64,000 bases of DNA from Reticulitermes speratus. Lineage: Eukaryota > Arthropoda > Insecta > Blattodea > Rhinotermitidae. Every line of letters starts with the position of its first letter. Positions within the stretch are counted from its first letter, which is position 1. This document shows positions 44,491 through 57,127 of this stretch, in pieces. A program made the translations under genes and the position numbers. The notes beneath the pieces were generated by a model. The model was given only the letters and a program-made list of their open reading frames with translations. It made no database searches and was not told where the DNA came from. The stretch is taken from the NCBI GenBank assembly GCA_021186555.1, contig JAJKFL010000004.1, positions 41,646,351 to 41,710,350 of the forward strand, given 5' to 3'.

Positions 44491-44492
44491 GG

Positions 44493-45267
44493 ACCTTCTG
44501 TTTAGAGTAGCTTGCACTAACGACCTTCTGTTTAGAGTAGCTTGCACTAACGACCTTCTGTTTAGAGTAGCTTGCACTAACGACCTTCTGTTTAGAGTAG
44601 CTTGCACTAACGACCTTCTGTTTAGAGTAGCTTGCACTAACGACCTTCTGTTTAGAGTAGCTTGCACTAACGACCTTCTGTTTAGAGTAGCTTGCACTAA
44701 CGACCTTCTGTTTAGAGTAGCTTGCACTAACGACCTTCTGTTTAGAGTAGCTTGCACTAACGACCTGTTTAGAGTAGCTTGCACTAACGACCTTCTGTTT
44801 AGAGTAGCTTGCACTAACGACCTTCTGTTTAGAGTAGCTTGCACTAACGACCTGTTTAGAGTAGCTTGCACTAACGACCTTCTGTTTAGAGTAGCTTGCA
44901 CTAACGACCTTCTGTTTAGAGTAGCTTGCACTAACGACCTGTTTAGAGTAGCTTGCACTAACGACCTTCTGTTTAGAGTAGCTTGCACTAACGACCTTCT
45001 GTTTAGAGTAGCTTGCACTAACGACCTTCTGTTTAGAGTAGCTTGCACTAACGACCTTCTGTTTAGAGTAGCTTGCACTAACGACCTTCTGTTTAGAGTA
45101 GCTTGCACTAACGACCTTCTGTTTAGAGTAGCTTGCACTAACGACCTTCTGTTTAGAGTAGCTTGCACTAACGACCTTCTGTTTAGAGTAGCTTGCACTA
45201 ACGACCTTCTGTTTAGAGTAGCTTGCACTAACGACCTTCTGTTTAGAGTTGCTTGCACTAACGACCT
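44493..45267. repeat. Minisatellite, 30-bp unit, about 26 copies
   Basis: The unit is GACCTTCTGTTTAGAGTAGC plus TTGCACTAAC. Three 27-bp units (GACCTGTTTAG) occur at about 44763, 44850 and 44937, that is 87 bp apart, showing a three-unit duplication. Frames of 329 and 365 codons are artefacts of the 10-codon unit. Confidence 0.97.
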
Positions 45268-45344
45268 TTTAACCGGAAGCCTTACGTGCAATGTCCAGGT
45301 CTTTCGCTGACGGAGTTGAGAAAAGTAAGCAAAGTTGTCCCTGC

Positions 45345-45500
45345 CCACGCCATGGGGGTGCTGAGGTACAGCTTCACTTATTCTTGACCTCGGCGTTAGA
45401 TTGAGATGAGTGGCCAACTTCACGCTTCGGCCACTCTACCCGTGAGAAAGAACCTCGGTACCCATTGCACAGAAGTCTGTGTGGGTATCAGAGTCGTACT
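45345..45500 (-). mobile_element. SINE fragment
   Basis: TTCTTGACCTCGGCGTTAGA, GTGGCCAACTTCACGCTTCG and AACCTCGGTACCCATTG are the reverse complement of the SINE body seen at 40390-40490. Confidence 0.65.
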
Positions 45501-46850
45501 GGATGTTTTGGAGAAGACAAAGTACCGGGATATCATTCGATGTTCTTTATTTAGTAGCCTGAGAAGGCCCAAGATATGAAGATAAATATGATCAGAGGTA
45601 TAATGATTTGAGTAAGAAAAGTGCAAAACAGGCTTCTGAAAAAAGTGGCCGGTAATGTCGGACACTATTGCTTTTGCCATGTTTTCGCTGTCCCATGACG
45701 TCACACCACGTATCCTTTGTCTTGTACTTGCAGACGTTTGGAAGACGCAACGTATCAAGTTTGTCAACACTGACGTCCTCTCTTTATTTTGAAAAGGGAG
45801 AATTATGGCGCAACATTCCAAACAATATGTTATTTATCCAGACACCGCTGGATAGCAGAGCGTTTACGGTTGTAATGTCTTCCAAACCAAGTGAGCCCTC
45901 CATTACTGAAATTATTTAAGCCTTCTTAAGGTGCTGAATTTCAAAAAACGCCAAAAGAGAGCCCAACTGACATGCAGCAGGTAATGTCAGATACTGTCAG
46001 ACAGTACCGCCCTCTGCTATCGGACATTTACGGCCAACTCACGTCCACAATCTGGTCGTTCTTATACAAAACCTACTGGCACTAGCAATGTCACTGACAG
46101 TGCAGCTGACAGTTAAAATCAAGCTCATTCGAACGCAGTACACTGAACTGCGACAAATGTAGTAACTGCATACTTAAGTACGTTCTGCTTGCCTGTAAAA
46201 CCTTTGATTCCTTGCAAACACACAAAAGTGGCTGTACACTGGACGCAACTGGCTTACCATTATGGCGACAGGTCACAGCAGCTTTTCTGTGATAGCAGGA
46301 CTCAGTTCATCTGGTCCTTGCAAAACTGCAGCAGCAGTATCGCCTAGAGAGCGGTGTCCGGAATTACCAGACATATCCGACAATCCCAGCCCTTACTCTA
46401 GCAACGTCTGCAACAAGGAAGTGAACCTTTGTGACATTGTCGCTACGAATAGCAATTGTGTGCTCCAGTAACTGTAGTGATTCAGTAATAATTCAATGTG
46501 CATTCATTAAATGTTATCGTCTTCATAAAACCTACTGCCATGTTAGCCGGTGTGCGGTCTGAATCTCAGCAATGCTGTCTGCTGTAAAAACATGAAGTGG
46601 GCTCGGGAACCGAAACCATTTCTCTAGGCTCCAGATTACTGTCGGCGCGTCTTAGTGGCACTTGCTGTGTCTATGTCTAATTAGTGCGTTTACTGCAGTG
46701 ACAGCAGCTTAGCGTTTGACGTGTGTTACGTCGATTGCGAGTTGCTTGGTCTGTCAACATCTGGACTGCTGCAAATGGCGACAGTTCTGCTTTTGTTTAG
46801 GAGCTGACCAACATACGAGTACATGTCTGCCTGCTGTTTAACCTGAATTA
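45500..46850. other. Unannotated stretch, no gene recognised
   Basis: The longest frames (45420-45821 minus, 45668-45919 plus) show no domain. No repeat was noted. Confidence 0.45.
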
Positions 46851-46858
46851 TATTTAAA

Positions 46859-47545
46859 CACTCCGTCCGTACCGCGCAGTAAACACACTCCGTCTCACTT
46901 ATACAAACCAGTCAGTTAATGTTGTACAGTGAAATAATCGCTGTTTGTTCTGAGATCCACACGAAACACATAAATACAGTCCGTACCGCGCAGTAAACAC
47001 ACTCCGTCTCAGTTACACAAACCAGTCAGTTAATGTTGTACAGTGAAATAATCGCTGTTTGTTCTGAGATCCACACAAAACACATAAATACAGTCCGTAC
47101 CGCGCAGTAAACACACTCCGTCTCAGTTATACAAACCAGTCAGTTAATGTTGTACAGTGAAATAATCGCTGTTTGTTCTGAGATCCACACAAAACACATA
47201 AATACAGTCCGTACCGCGCAGTAAACACACTGCGTCTCAGTTATGCAAACCAGTCAGTTAATGTTGTACAGTGAAATAATCGCTGTTTGTTCTGAGATCC
47301 ACACAAAACACATAAATACACTGTGTGGGCAGAACGTAGAATTGTTGAATGTTAAACGTGGTGGTACATATAGTAACCACTGGGCTTTAGAGGGCTACAG
47401 TCCGTACCGCGCAGTAAACACACTCCGTCTCAGTTATACAAACCAGTCAGTTAATGTTGTACAGTGAAATAATCGCTGTTTGTTCTGAGATCCACACAAA
47501 ACACATAAATACACTGTGTGGGCAGAACGTAGAATTTGTGAATGT
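46859..47545 (-). repeat. 114-bp satellite family, block C (about 5 units)
   Basis: The minus-strand family copy reads on plus as CCGTACCGCGCAGTAAACAC ... CACATAAATACA. The fourth unit is followed by the 79-bp extension (CTGTGTGGGCAGAACGTAGA ... GAGGGCTACA) and another unit, so 114-bp and 193-bp forms coexist. Confidence 0.95.
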
Positions 47546-47750
47546 TAAACGTAGTGGGCTTTGAACGGTTAAACCAAATTTATATTGGAGGCCTACACCA
47601 AAAGCTTTGTCCGTACCGGTACAGTATAACCCCTGTTTTTATTTGAAGCTCATATCGAACTTATGATTGTATTGAAAAACTTTTAATCCTACAAGTTATT
47701 CCAAGTTATAATATGTAAATATAGATCCATTGCTTCTAGATCCTTTCTGA

Positions 47751-48454
47751 GTCCGCAGTACAGTACAGTTAGACATTACACAGTCCGCAGTACAGTACAG
47801 TTAGACATTACACAGTCCGCAGTACAGTACAGTTAGACATTACACAGTCCGCAGTACAGTACAGTTAGACATTACACAGTCCGCAGTACAGTACAGTTAG
47901 ACATTACACAGTCCGCAGTACAGTACAGTTAGACATTACACAGTCCGCAGTACAGTACAGTTAGACATTACACAGTCCGTAGTACAGTACAGTTAGACAT
48001 TACACAGTCCGCAGTACAGTACAGTTAGACATTACACAGTCCGCAGTACAGTACAGTTAGACATTACACAGTCCGCAGTACAGTACAGTTAGACATTACA
48101 CAGTCCGCAGTACAGTACAGTTAGACATTACACAGTCCGCAGTACAGTACAGTTAGACATTACACAGTCCGCAGTACAGTACAGTTAGACATTACACAGT
48201 CCGCAGTACAGTACAGTTAGACATTACACAGTCCGCAGTACAGTACAGTTAGACATTACACAGTCCGCAGTACAGTACAGTTAGACATTACACAGTCCGC
48301 AGTACAGTACAGTTAGACATTACACAGTCCGCAGTACAGTACAGTTAGACATTACACAGTCCGCAGTACAGTACAGTTAGACATTACACAGTCCGCAGTA
48401 CAGTACAGTTAGACATTACACAGTCCGCAGTACAGTACAGTTAGACATTACACA
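47751..48454. repeat. Minisatellite, 32-bp unit, 22 copies
   Basis: Unit GTCCGCAGTACAGTACAGTT plus AGACATTACACA. One copy has GTCCGTAG; the rest look identical. Confidence 0.98.
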
Positions 48455-48459
48455 GTCGA

Positions 48460-49480
48460 TCTGGCCGTTATAGCTAGCCGCGCTACTCAGAAGGGCGTGA
48501 GGGAACGCAGAAGTTTGCTCAGGCAGTCTTTATGCCGTTCCTGTACTGGGGCTATGGAAATGAACTGCGCTGCGAGGTAGACCGCTGCCATGACAGTGAC
48601 ACTTCACTCGACTGACAGCCACCCTTAACGCTCACTACAAAGTGGCCATAAAGCAGTACTAACAAGGTGACACTGCCGAAGTTTGGATGTTAAACTGGGT
48701 ATAACCAGATCGGAGAGACTGAAATAAAAATTCGCGTCTTAACCTACTGGAGCCCAAAGTTCATCTACAGTCCGGGACTGAGCTCTGCGGCTGCTTCCCA
48801 TTCATTAGGCCAGCGTCCGGGGCCGCAAAGCTGCGTAGGAAAATATTCACCCTTTATTGTGAGGACCGTGAAGTGGGCAAAATGCGTGCAGATTTTTAAT
48901 GTTGTGGTAGGTGGTACGTATAGTTACCGCCACTCTTTGATGGGTAACCTTAATGAAGACTGTGGCAAACTGACAATAACCAGGTTTGTGATCACCCAGT
49001 CCAATACGATTACATAGAATAGTGCTGACAAACATGGCGCCATCACGTGTACAGTGGCTCATTGTGTTTACGTGGGTCTATTTAGAGCACTGCTTGCTCA
49101 ATAGACTGTCGGCAGAAGTGCGTCTTGTCTCCCCCGCCGTTATTCACAGTTTGGCGCCAATCAATAGGAAGCTATCCTGGCGGTTAGGCGTCCCGCCGTT
49201 ACGTGTACATACTGTTTGTTACTGGCAAGAAACGCTTTGACCTTGGCGCGTAACGAGATGCAATGTAACAGAAAATAATAATAGAATCAACTGGCACGTG
49301 ACTTTAGGACATTCAGTAGAATTACGTGCTTTACGTGCTTTAAACATTATAAACATGTATCAATGTGTAGTCTTAACTTTAAGCTGTTTTGTATATACTT
49401 AACCAATTGTAATCTCGTAATCATATTAATGTATTGAATATCCCATTGTTAGCGCATGTAATATAAACACGTAAAGGTAG
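48460..49480. other. Unannotated stretch, no gene recognised
   Basis: No domain, element end or repeat recognised. Confidence 0.45.
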
Positions 49481-49489
49481 CAGCAATCA

Positions 49490-49535
49490 CTGATGATTAT
49501 GGACGAGCACAGGCCGAAACATGTCGCTAATAACA
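49490..49535 (+). mobile_element. Degenerate GATGATT/CGAAACATGTC terminus
   Basis: CACTGATGATTATGGACGAG followed by GGCCGAAACATGTCGC keeps the order of the Penelope-like end motif, but stems I and II do not pair. Confidence 0.4.
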
Positions 49536-49641
49536 TTGTACTCAAGTGAAGGAAGGCTTCATATTATCCTGTAGTGTACAGAGATGTGCTTTTGTTAATT
49601 ACGTACTAACACGTTTGTTTGTTTGTTTGTCGTTTGCGATC

Positions 49642-50725
49642 TTGTGTGTTACGGTCAGCAGTTGGTGCACTGTCGGCAGTGGCGCTGGGTGGCGCGAATT
49701 GTGTTACGGTCAGCAGTTGGTGCACTGTCGGCAGTGGCGCTGGGTGGCGCGAATTGTGTGTTACGGTCAGCAGTTGGTGCACTGTCGGCAGTGGCGCTGG
49801 GTGGCGCGAATTGTGTGTTACGGTCAGCAGTTGGTGCACTGTCGGCAGTGGCGCTGGGTGGCGCGAATTGTGTGTTACGGTCAGCAGTTGGTGCACTGTC
49901 GGCAGTGGCGCTGGGTGGCGCGAATTGTGTGTTGCGGTCAGCAGTTGGTGCACTGTCGGCAGTGGCGCTGGGTGGCGCGAATTGTGTGTTACGGTCAGCA
50001 GTTGGTGCACTGTCGGCAGTGGCGCTGGGTGGCGCGAATTGTGTGTTACGGTCAGCAGTTGGTGCACTGTCGGCAGTGGCGCTGGGTGGCGCGAATTGTG
50101 TGTTACGGTCAGCAGTTGGTGCACTGTCAGCAGTGGCGCTGGGTGGCGCGAATTGTGTGTTACGGTCAGCAGTTGGTGCACTGTCGGCAGTGGCGCTGGG
50201 TGGCGCGAATTGTGTGTTACGGTCAGCAGTTGGTGCACTGTCGGCAGTGGCGCTGGGTGGCGCGAATTGTGTGTTGCGGTCAGCAGTTGGTGTACTGTCG
50301 GCAGTGGCGCTGGGTGGCGCGAATTGTGTGTTGCGGTCAGCAGTTGGTGCACTGTCGGCAGTGGCGCTGGGTGGCGCGAATTGTGTGTTACGGTCAGCAG
50401 TTGGTGCACTGTCGGCAGTGGCGCTGGGTGGCGCGAATTGTGTGTTACGGTCAGCAGTTGGTGCACTGTCGGCAGTGGCGCTGGGTGGCGCGAATTGTGT
50501 GTTACGGTCAGCAGTTGGTGCACTGTCGGCAGTGGCGCTGGGTGGCGCGAATTGTGTGTTACGGTCAGCAGTTGGTGCACTGTCGGCAGTGGCGCTGGGT
50601 GGCGCGAATTGTGTGTTACGGTCAGCAGTTGGTGCACTGTCGGCAGTGGCGCTGGGTGGCGCGAATTGTGTGTTGCGGTCAGCAGTTGGTGTACTGTCGG
50701 CAGTGGCGCTGGGTGGCGCGAATTA
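49642..50725. repeat. Minisatellite, 57-bp unit, about 19 copies
   Basis: GC-rich unit GTGTGTTACGGTCAGCAGTT, GGTGCACTGTCGGCAGTGGC, GCTGGGTGGCGCGAATT. Variants are TTGCGG and GTGTACTG. Nineteen codons per unit leave several frames open (343-397 codons, both strands); none is a gene. Confidence 0.98.
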
Positions 50726-50781
50726 GATTTGTGTGCTGATAGAGGCGCGGGCCAGTCCGCACGGACCGCCTGTGTACCTTG

Positions 50782-50782
<1 letters not shown>

Positions 50783-50814
<32 letters not shown>

Positions 50815-50990
50815 ATAACTAACTAACTCCGTGTAGCAGCGACCTTCTTGAGAAGCTAGCAGGTCGTCAGTTAGTCAAGAAATTCCCCGCGTTTTGTGGA
50901 ACCCGAAAGTTCATTACCGCATTCACAACAGCCCGCCACATTTCGCTTAAACATTTTCTGGCTTCAGTTTTGGGCCGTCTCCTTGCAAAA
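50783..50990 (-). mobile_element. LINE 3'-end fragment with (GTTA)n tail
   Basis: ACTAACTAACTAACTAACTA at 50783-50826, then TTCTTGAGAAGCTAGCAGG, AAGAAATTCCCCGCGTTTTG and ACAACAGCCCGCCAC match 9881-10010. It is truncated after about 110 bp of coding end. Confidence 0.85.
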
Positions 50991-51029
50991 AGAAAAACCG
51001 TGATGCCTGTTCTAGAGTGCACGTTCGTC

Positions 51030-51325
51030 TGCAACGTCAAATGGAACAGTATAACACCACGATGGTATATGAGGGACTGGAAGTATAACTGCACTCATTC
51101 TTAACCTCCGTACAGATGGTAAACACACCCCTGCCGCTTGATTCCCGGAGAAAGAGCCCCTCCGTGTGGCCCACGTAATACGAAGCTCGATGAGCCCCAC
51201 AGCCGGTCTTGGACGCTGTCGGCAACAGACAAATTCTTGTCCCTGTTGGGAATCGAATTGCATTTCCTCAACTTCCGGCCCGTGATGTAGTCAGCTTACC
51301 GACTGAGCCTTCCGGCTACTACACA
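51030..51325 (-). mobile_element. tRNA-derived SINE
   Basis: On the minus strand the head near 51320-51245 has GGAAGGCTCAGTCGGTAAGC (A box) and GCAATTCGATTCCCAAC (B box). The body is complementary to 51040-51200 (TTCTTAACCTCCGTACAGAT). Confidence 0.7.
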
Positions 51326-51527
51326 TAGGTGTGCTTCAGTGCACGGCAGTTGTATGCTACCATCAGCGTTTTGCGATGTCACTGTAATATCGGGCATCGT
51401 CTAAATGTCACAAGACGCTTCAAGGCCACAGACGTCGGTGCATGAGAGCGCGGATGTGACGTATTCTGTGGGAGGTAGTTATTATTGCTTTGGACTTCGA
51501 CAACAAGAAGCTTGCGTGGCAACTTCA

Positions 51528-51834
51528 GACTTTGACCGCCTACTGCTGTCAGCGGCAGCACGGTCGATATACTGACAGGCTGGCAAGAGGCAAGGCAACT
51601 TCAGACTGCTGACCGCCTACTCCTGTCAGCGGCAGCACGGTCGATTTACTGACAGGCTGGCAAGAGGCAAGGCAACTTCAGACTGCTGACCGCCTACTGC
51701 TGTCAGCGGCAGCACGGTCGATATACTGACAGGCTGGCAAGAGGCAAGGCAACTTCAGACTGCTGACCGCCTACTGCTGTCAGCGGCAGCACGGTCGATA
51801 TACTGACAGGCTGGCAAGAAGCAAGGCAACTTCA
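51528..51834. repeat. 77-bp unit, about 4 copies
   Basis: Unit CTGACCGCCTACTGCTGTCA, GCGGCAGCACGGTCGATATA, CTGACAGGCTGGCAAGAGGC, AAGGCAACTTCAGACTG. Contains the local palindrome GCTGTCAGCGGCAGC in part. Confidence 0.95.
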
Positions 51835-51837
51835 TCG

Positions 51838-51985
51838 GTCTCTTGTCCAAGGCGTGGAGACCAACTATGAGGACCGCCAGCGTTCTCTTGAATGAGTGAA
51901 AGGAGCGGTCGGGGCGTGAAGCTGACCACTCACCACCGTCTAATGCCCAGGTTATGAATGAGTGGAGTTTTCCTGTACTTCCAAC
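51838..51985 (+). mobile_element. SINE body fragment
   Basis: GGCGTGAAGCTGACCACTCA and CACCGTCTAATGCCCAGGTT match the body at 40440-40490. The head is missing and the 77-bp array abuts it. Confidence 0.6.
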
Positions 51986-52261
51986 AAATGTCTTCTTCTC
52001 TTGCAAAGGTTCAATTGCAACTTCGCCTCTTACCGGAAGTTCATCTTGTGTTACAAAAGCCAGCGTGTTTGCGCTCGCAGTGGACGCGGACGTCGTATTG
52101 AACAGTCCTGGCGTTCTTTACTGTTGCTCCGTTAGGCAAGTTTGAGAGCTATTGAACCTAAATTGTTTTAACGCAAAGAAGAGGGTGGAAAGAAGGGGGA
52201 GAAGTGATGACAAGACGGAGAAATAGGGGGAAAAGTACGGAGGAGATGAAAGTATCAGAGT

Positions 52262-52360
52262 GTATACTGTATACAGTATTATACTAAATGAATATACAGT
52301 ATACAGTATACAGTATTATACTAAATGAATATACAGTATACAGTATTATACTAAATGAAG
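52262..52360. repeat. Short AT-rich repeats
   Basis: TATACAGTATTATACTAAAT occurs three times with CAGTATA runs in between. Confidence 0.85.
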
Positions 52361-52395
52361 ATACTTCCTGTTTGCATTGATCGGTCGTTAGGCCA

Positions 52396-53482
52396 TTGTA
52401 AGGACACAAACAGGACTACAGCCTACCTTGCCGCTACTATTTGTAAGGACACAAACAGGACTACAGCCTACCTGGCCGCTACTATCTGTAAGGACACAAA
52501 CAGGACTACAGCCTACCTTGCCGCTACTATCTGTAAGGACACAAACAGGACTACAGCCTACCTGACCGCTACTATCTGTAAGGACACAAACAGGACTACA
52601 GCCTACCTGACCGCTACTATCCGTAAGGACACAAACAGGACTACAGCCTACCTTGCCGCTACTATCTGTAAGGACACAAACAGGACTACAGCCTACCTTG
52701 CCGCTACTATCTGTAAGGACACAAACAGGACTACAGCCTACCTGACCGCTACTATCTGTAAGGACACAAACAGGACTACAGCCTACCTGACCGCTACTAT
52801 CCGTAAGGACACAAACAGGACTACAGCCTACCTGACCGCTACTATCTGTAAGGACACAAACAGGACTACAGCCTACCTTGCCGCTACTATCTGTAAGGAC
52901 ACAAACAGGACTACAGCCTACCTGGCCGCTACTATCTGTAAGGACACAAACAGGACTACAGCCTACCTGACCGCTACTATCTGTAAGGACACAAACAGGA
53001 CTACAGCCTACCTGGCCGCTACTATCTGTAAGGACACAAACAGGAATACAGCCTACCTGACCACTACTATCTGTAAGGACACAAACAGGACTACAGTCTA
53101 CCTGGCCGCTACTATCTGTAAGGACACAAACAGGACTACAGCCTACCTGACCGCTACTATCTGTAAGGACACAAACAGGACTACAGCCTACTGGCCACGC
53201 TACTATCTGTAAGGACACAAACAGGACTACAGCCTACCTGGCCGCTACTATCTGTAAGGACACAAACAGGACTACAGCCTACCTGGCCGCTACTATCTGT
53301 AAGGACACAAACAGGACTACAGCCTACCTGACCGCTACTATCTGTAAGGACACAAACAGGACTACAGCCTACCTGGCCGCTACTATCTGTAAGGACACAA
53401 ACAGGACTACAGCCTACCTGACCGCTACTATCTGTAAGGACACAAACAGGACTACAGCCTACCTGGCCGCTACTATCTGTCC
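52396..53482. repeat. Minisatellite, 45-bp unit, about 24 copies
   Basis: Unit TAAGGACACAAACAGGACTA, CAGCCTACCTGACCGCTACT, ATCTG. Variants are TTGCC, TGGCC and TGACC. A 1-bp change near 53190 splits the frames (285, 276 and 102 codons), which are repeat artefacts. Confidence 0.98.
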
Positions 53483-53484
53483 CA

Positions 53485-54290
53485 CACAACTTATGTTACT
53501 AATGTTATATTTAGGAAATGTAAATGTATAATCGAACATTGAAATTTGGTTTGACTCACGGAACAGCGTGTTGCTGTTGTTCGTAACCGATCACAGGAGC
53601 AGATCCGACGTTTCGGACATAATGTCTTCTATAGCCGCTGAATTCTAAAACATCAGTCATTACAAATACTGTGCTGTGGTCGGCTGTGCAGCAGTGCAGT
53701 GTGTATTTGTGACACTTGAAACAAATGTCAGTATAATTTAATTCACAAACCGCATTTATCTACCTTATACAGTGCACTTGGTTTGTGATTAGTTGATAAT
53801 AGTAACGCCAGATGGCAGTTATCGGCATGAAGCAGTCAAAAGGTAACAATATCCCTATCCTTCGGTCGGCATTGCAGCGTAGTAATGTGCCGATAACATC
53901 AAGCTACGTGCTATTGAAGATCGTGGCGTGAATGTTTAGTTATGGCGTGTAGGAAGGAATCAGGTGAACTGTTATTTGTGGACATCGTAACCAGAGATGT
54001 CGTGTGTTCACATAAAGCAGCCTGCTGCATACCGCGGACCACTAGTTCGTCACGCGAGGCGCCGTCGTGCAGGTAAGCCGCAGAGTTAAAATTAGATCGG
54101 TGTTTGTAACAGGACGCACAGGCACCGCGACGTCTTGTGGAGATCGCGGGTTCACATCTGAGTCCTATAAGGCCGGTTATGCACGGACAAATGTCGGAAA
54201 GTCGCGGCAAACTGGGCAACGACAGCTTGCTGCTGAGCTTTTGAAATGTGTCAACACTTTAAATACTTAAGATTAACCTGAATCATATTT
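53485..54290. other. Unannotated stretch, no gene recognised
   Basis: It contains a stray GTCCGAAACGTCGGATC-type motif (minus, 53600-53620) but no paired structure. No coding signal. Confidence 0.45.
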
Positions 54291-54295
54291 AAACA

Positions 54296-55447
54296 CTCAG
54301 TCCGTACCGCACAGTAAACACACTCCGTCTCAGTTATACAAACCAGTCAGTTAATGTTGTACAGTGAAATAATGGCTGTTTGTTCTGAGATCCACACAAA
54401 ACACATAAATACAGTCCGTACCGCGCAGTAAACACACTCCGTCTCAGTTATACAAACCAGTCAGTTAATGTTGTACAGTGAAATAATGGCTGTTTGTTCT
54501 GAGATCCACACAAAACACATAAATACAGTCCGTACCGCGCAGTAAACACACTCCGTCTCAGTTATACAAACCAGTCAGTTAATGTTGTACAGTGAAATAA
54601 TCGCTGTTTGTTCTGAGATCCACACAAAACACATAAATACAGTCCGTACCGCGCAGTAAACACACTCCGTCTCAGTTATACAAACCAGTCAGTTAATGCT
54701 GTACAGTGAAATAATGGCTGTTTGTTCTGAGATCCACACAAAACACATAAATACAGTCCGTACCGCGCAGTAAACACACTCCGTCTCAGTTATACAAACC
54801 AGTCAGTTAATGCTGTACAGTGAAATAATGGCTGTTTGTTCTGAGATCCACACAAAACATAAATACAGTCCGTACCGCGCAGTAAACACACTCCGTCTCA
54901 GTTATACAAACCAGTCAGTTAATGCTGTACAGTGAAATAATGGCTGTTTGTTCTGAGATCCACACAAAACACATAAATACAGTCCGTACCGCGCAGTAAA
55001 CACACTCCGTCTCAGTTATACAAACCAGTCAGTTAATGCTGTACAGTGAAATAATGGCTGTTTGTTCTGAGATCCACACAAAACACATAAATACAGTCCG
55101 TACCGCGCAGTAAACACACTCCGTCTCAGTTATACAAACCAGTCAGTTAATGCTGTACAGTGAAATAATGGCTGTTTGTTCTGAGATCCACACAAAACAC
55201 ATAAATACAGTCCGTACCGCGCAGTAAACACACATCCGTCTCAGTTATACAAACCAGTCAGTTAATGCTGTACAGTGAAATAATGGCTGTTTGTTCTGAG
55301 ATCCACACAAAACACATAAATACAGTCCGTACCGCGCAGTAAACACACTCCGTCTCAGTTATACAAACCAGTCAGTTAATGTTGTACAGTGAAATAATCG
55401 CTGTTTGTTCTGAGATCCACACAAAACACATAAATACACTTTGTGGG
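54296..55447 (-). repeat. 114-bp satellite family, block D (10 units)
   Basis: Ten units in the minus orientation; ATGGCTGTTTG and ATCGCTGTTTG variants alternate, one unit lacks 2 bp (AAAACATAAATAC) and one has an extra base (CACACATCCGTC). It is followed by the 79-bp extension (TGGGCAGAACGTAGAATTTG). Confidence 0.97.
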
Positions 55448-55499
55448 CAGAACGTAGAATTTGTGAACGTTAAACCTGGTGGTACGTATAGTGACCAAT

Positions 55500-56285
55500 T
55501 GGCTTTAGAGGGTAATTCAAACTCTCCACGCCATGCATTCTTCAACGAAATTACGATCGAAGAATTCGTGTTTTTGACTGTTGCACGTGTTCAGGTCTCC
55601 TAGAAAATTAATTTTGCTGTGAATATTTAATTCACTCAGTAAGTCATGCCGGAACACGCAAATAGCACTGCTGATTGCGTGCGCACGTCCGTGCTTGAGA
55701 GATGGAGCAGCTAGTCAACGTATGGCAGGCCTTTATGAAGTCCGACAAGGGGTGAGTCTTCGGCTTGGGGTTAGGAGGAGAGCTAATATCTGTTCTTCAC
55801 AAGAAGCCGGCTCGTCTGCACGTGGGCCAATCCAAGTGGCCACGTGTTGTAAAGCGTGGGAAGTCGCAGGTCGAGTAAGTGGGGTCTGGGGTTCGAGTTC
55901 CCATGTGCATGTCTTACCCCGCGCACTGCTCTAACCACATGCACATAAGATGCTCGAAGAAGTGCACAGCTGCCCGCCCACAGCGCTGTGAGAAGTCTTA
56001 GCTCGGTCAGTTACAGGCTCATTATGTTCATTTAACGACGCTGACAGTAGCTCCGACTGTGCAGCATAATGGTAGGGTGATTAGTGAATGATTAAATGGA
56101 AGGGATTTGAAAGGAAACGGTCCTAGCCTGATATGAAGTGTCATTGCCTGGAGGAACTGGGTTCAACGACGCAACACACAGCCAGGAGAGCTGGCTTGTG
56201 GGGCGCCGGTTGATAAAAGCACTAATCTTGGCCCGAACGATCGCAGTTCGATCCCTTGCAGTGCCATGTGGCAGTTTAAATGGAC
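55500..56285. other. Unannotated stretch with weak tRNA-like heads
   Basis: GGGGTTCGAGTTCCC near 55885 and CGCAGTTCGATCCCTTGC near 56240 resemble pol III B boxes and may be old SINE heads. No full element could be traced. Confidence 0.4.
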
Positions 56286-56805
56286 AGTCACTTGACACAG
56301 TGCAGTTACGGGACCCTCTGTAGACAGCATTGAGCAGTAGCTTTGTGTGTTTACTGCGCGGTACGAACTGACAGTCACTTGACACAGTGCAGTTACAGGA
56401 CCCTCTGTAGACAGCATTGAGCAGTAGCTTTGTGTGTTTACTGCGCGGTACGAACTGACAGTCACTTGACACAGTGCAGTTACAGGACCCTCTGTAGACA
56501 GCATTGAGCAGTAGCTTTGTGTGTTTACTGCGCGGTACGAACTGACAGTCACTTGACACAGTGCAGTTACACGACCCTCTGTAGACAGCATTGAGCAGTA
56601 GCTTTGTGTGTTTACTGCGCGGTACGAACTGACAGTCACTTGACACAGTGCAGTTACACGACCCTCTGTAGACAGCATTGAGCAGTAGCTTTGTGTGTTT
56701 ACTGCGCGGTACGAACTGACAGTCACTTGACACAGTGCAGTTACACGACCCTCTGTAGACAGCATTGAGCAGTAGCTTTGTGTGTTTACTGCGCGGTACG
56801 AACTG
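56285..56805. repeat. Minisatellite, 87-bp unit, 6 copies
   Basis: Unit GACAGTCACTTGACACAGTG, CAGTTACAGGACCCTCTGTA, GACAGCATTGAGCAGTAGCT, TTGTGTGTTTACTGCGCGGT, ACGAACT. The last 27 bp are shared with the 114-bp family (GTGTTTACTGCGCGGTACG), so the two arrays share ancestry in part. Frames of 200 and 213 codons are artefacts. Confidence 0.97.
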
Positions 56806-56821
56806 ACTCCCTTAACATCAT

Positions 56822-57062
56822 TTAGATCAATTCAGTATCATTCCACCAACGCTCCACACTCGTCTTCATCTACATGTTGCTCTTACCAGAAGGACAAACG
56901 GGCGAAGTCTGGGAACCTTCCAAACAGCAATGCCCTTCCGGTCATCGGGGAACATTGTATAGGAAAGTCCTTTCACTTTCACTTGTTTCAATGCTTCTCT
57001 GCAACGTCTGTACTTTCATGGTGCTATTATTATCAGGAAGGACGAGCGGCCGGTGACAAGGA
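56822..57062 (+). mobile_element. SINE body fragment (same family as 20290)
   Basis: CAGTATCATTCCACCAACGC and ACCAGAAGGACAAACGGGCG match 62420-62500. The head is missing; the 87-bp array abuts it. Confidence 0.6.
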
Positions 57063-57127
57063 AAGCTTGTAGTGAGTGACGTCTCTCACGTCACACGTGT
57101 CGCTTGCTGCACGTGACTAGCTGTAAA

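Noticed and set aside
49490..49535. Hammerhead ribozyme
   Set aside because: CTGATGA and CGAAAC are in order, but neither stem I nor stem II can form; it is kept only as a degenerate element end.
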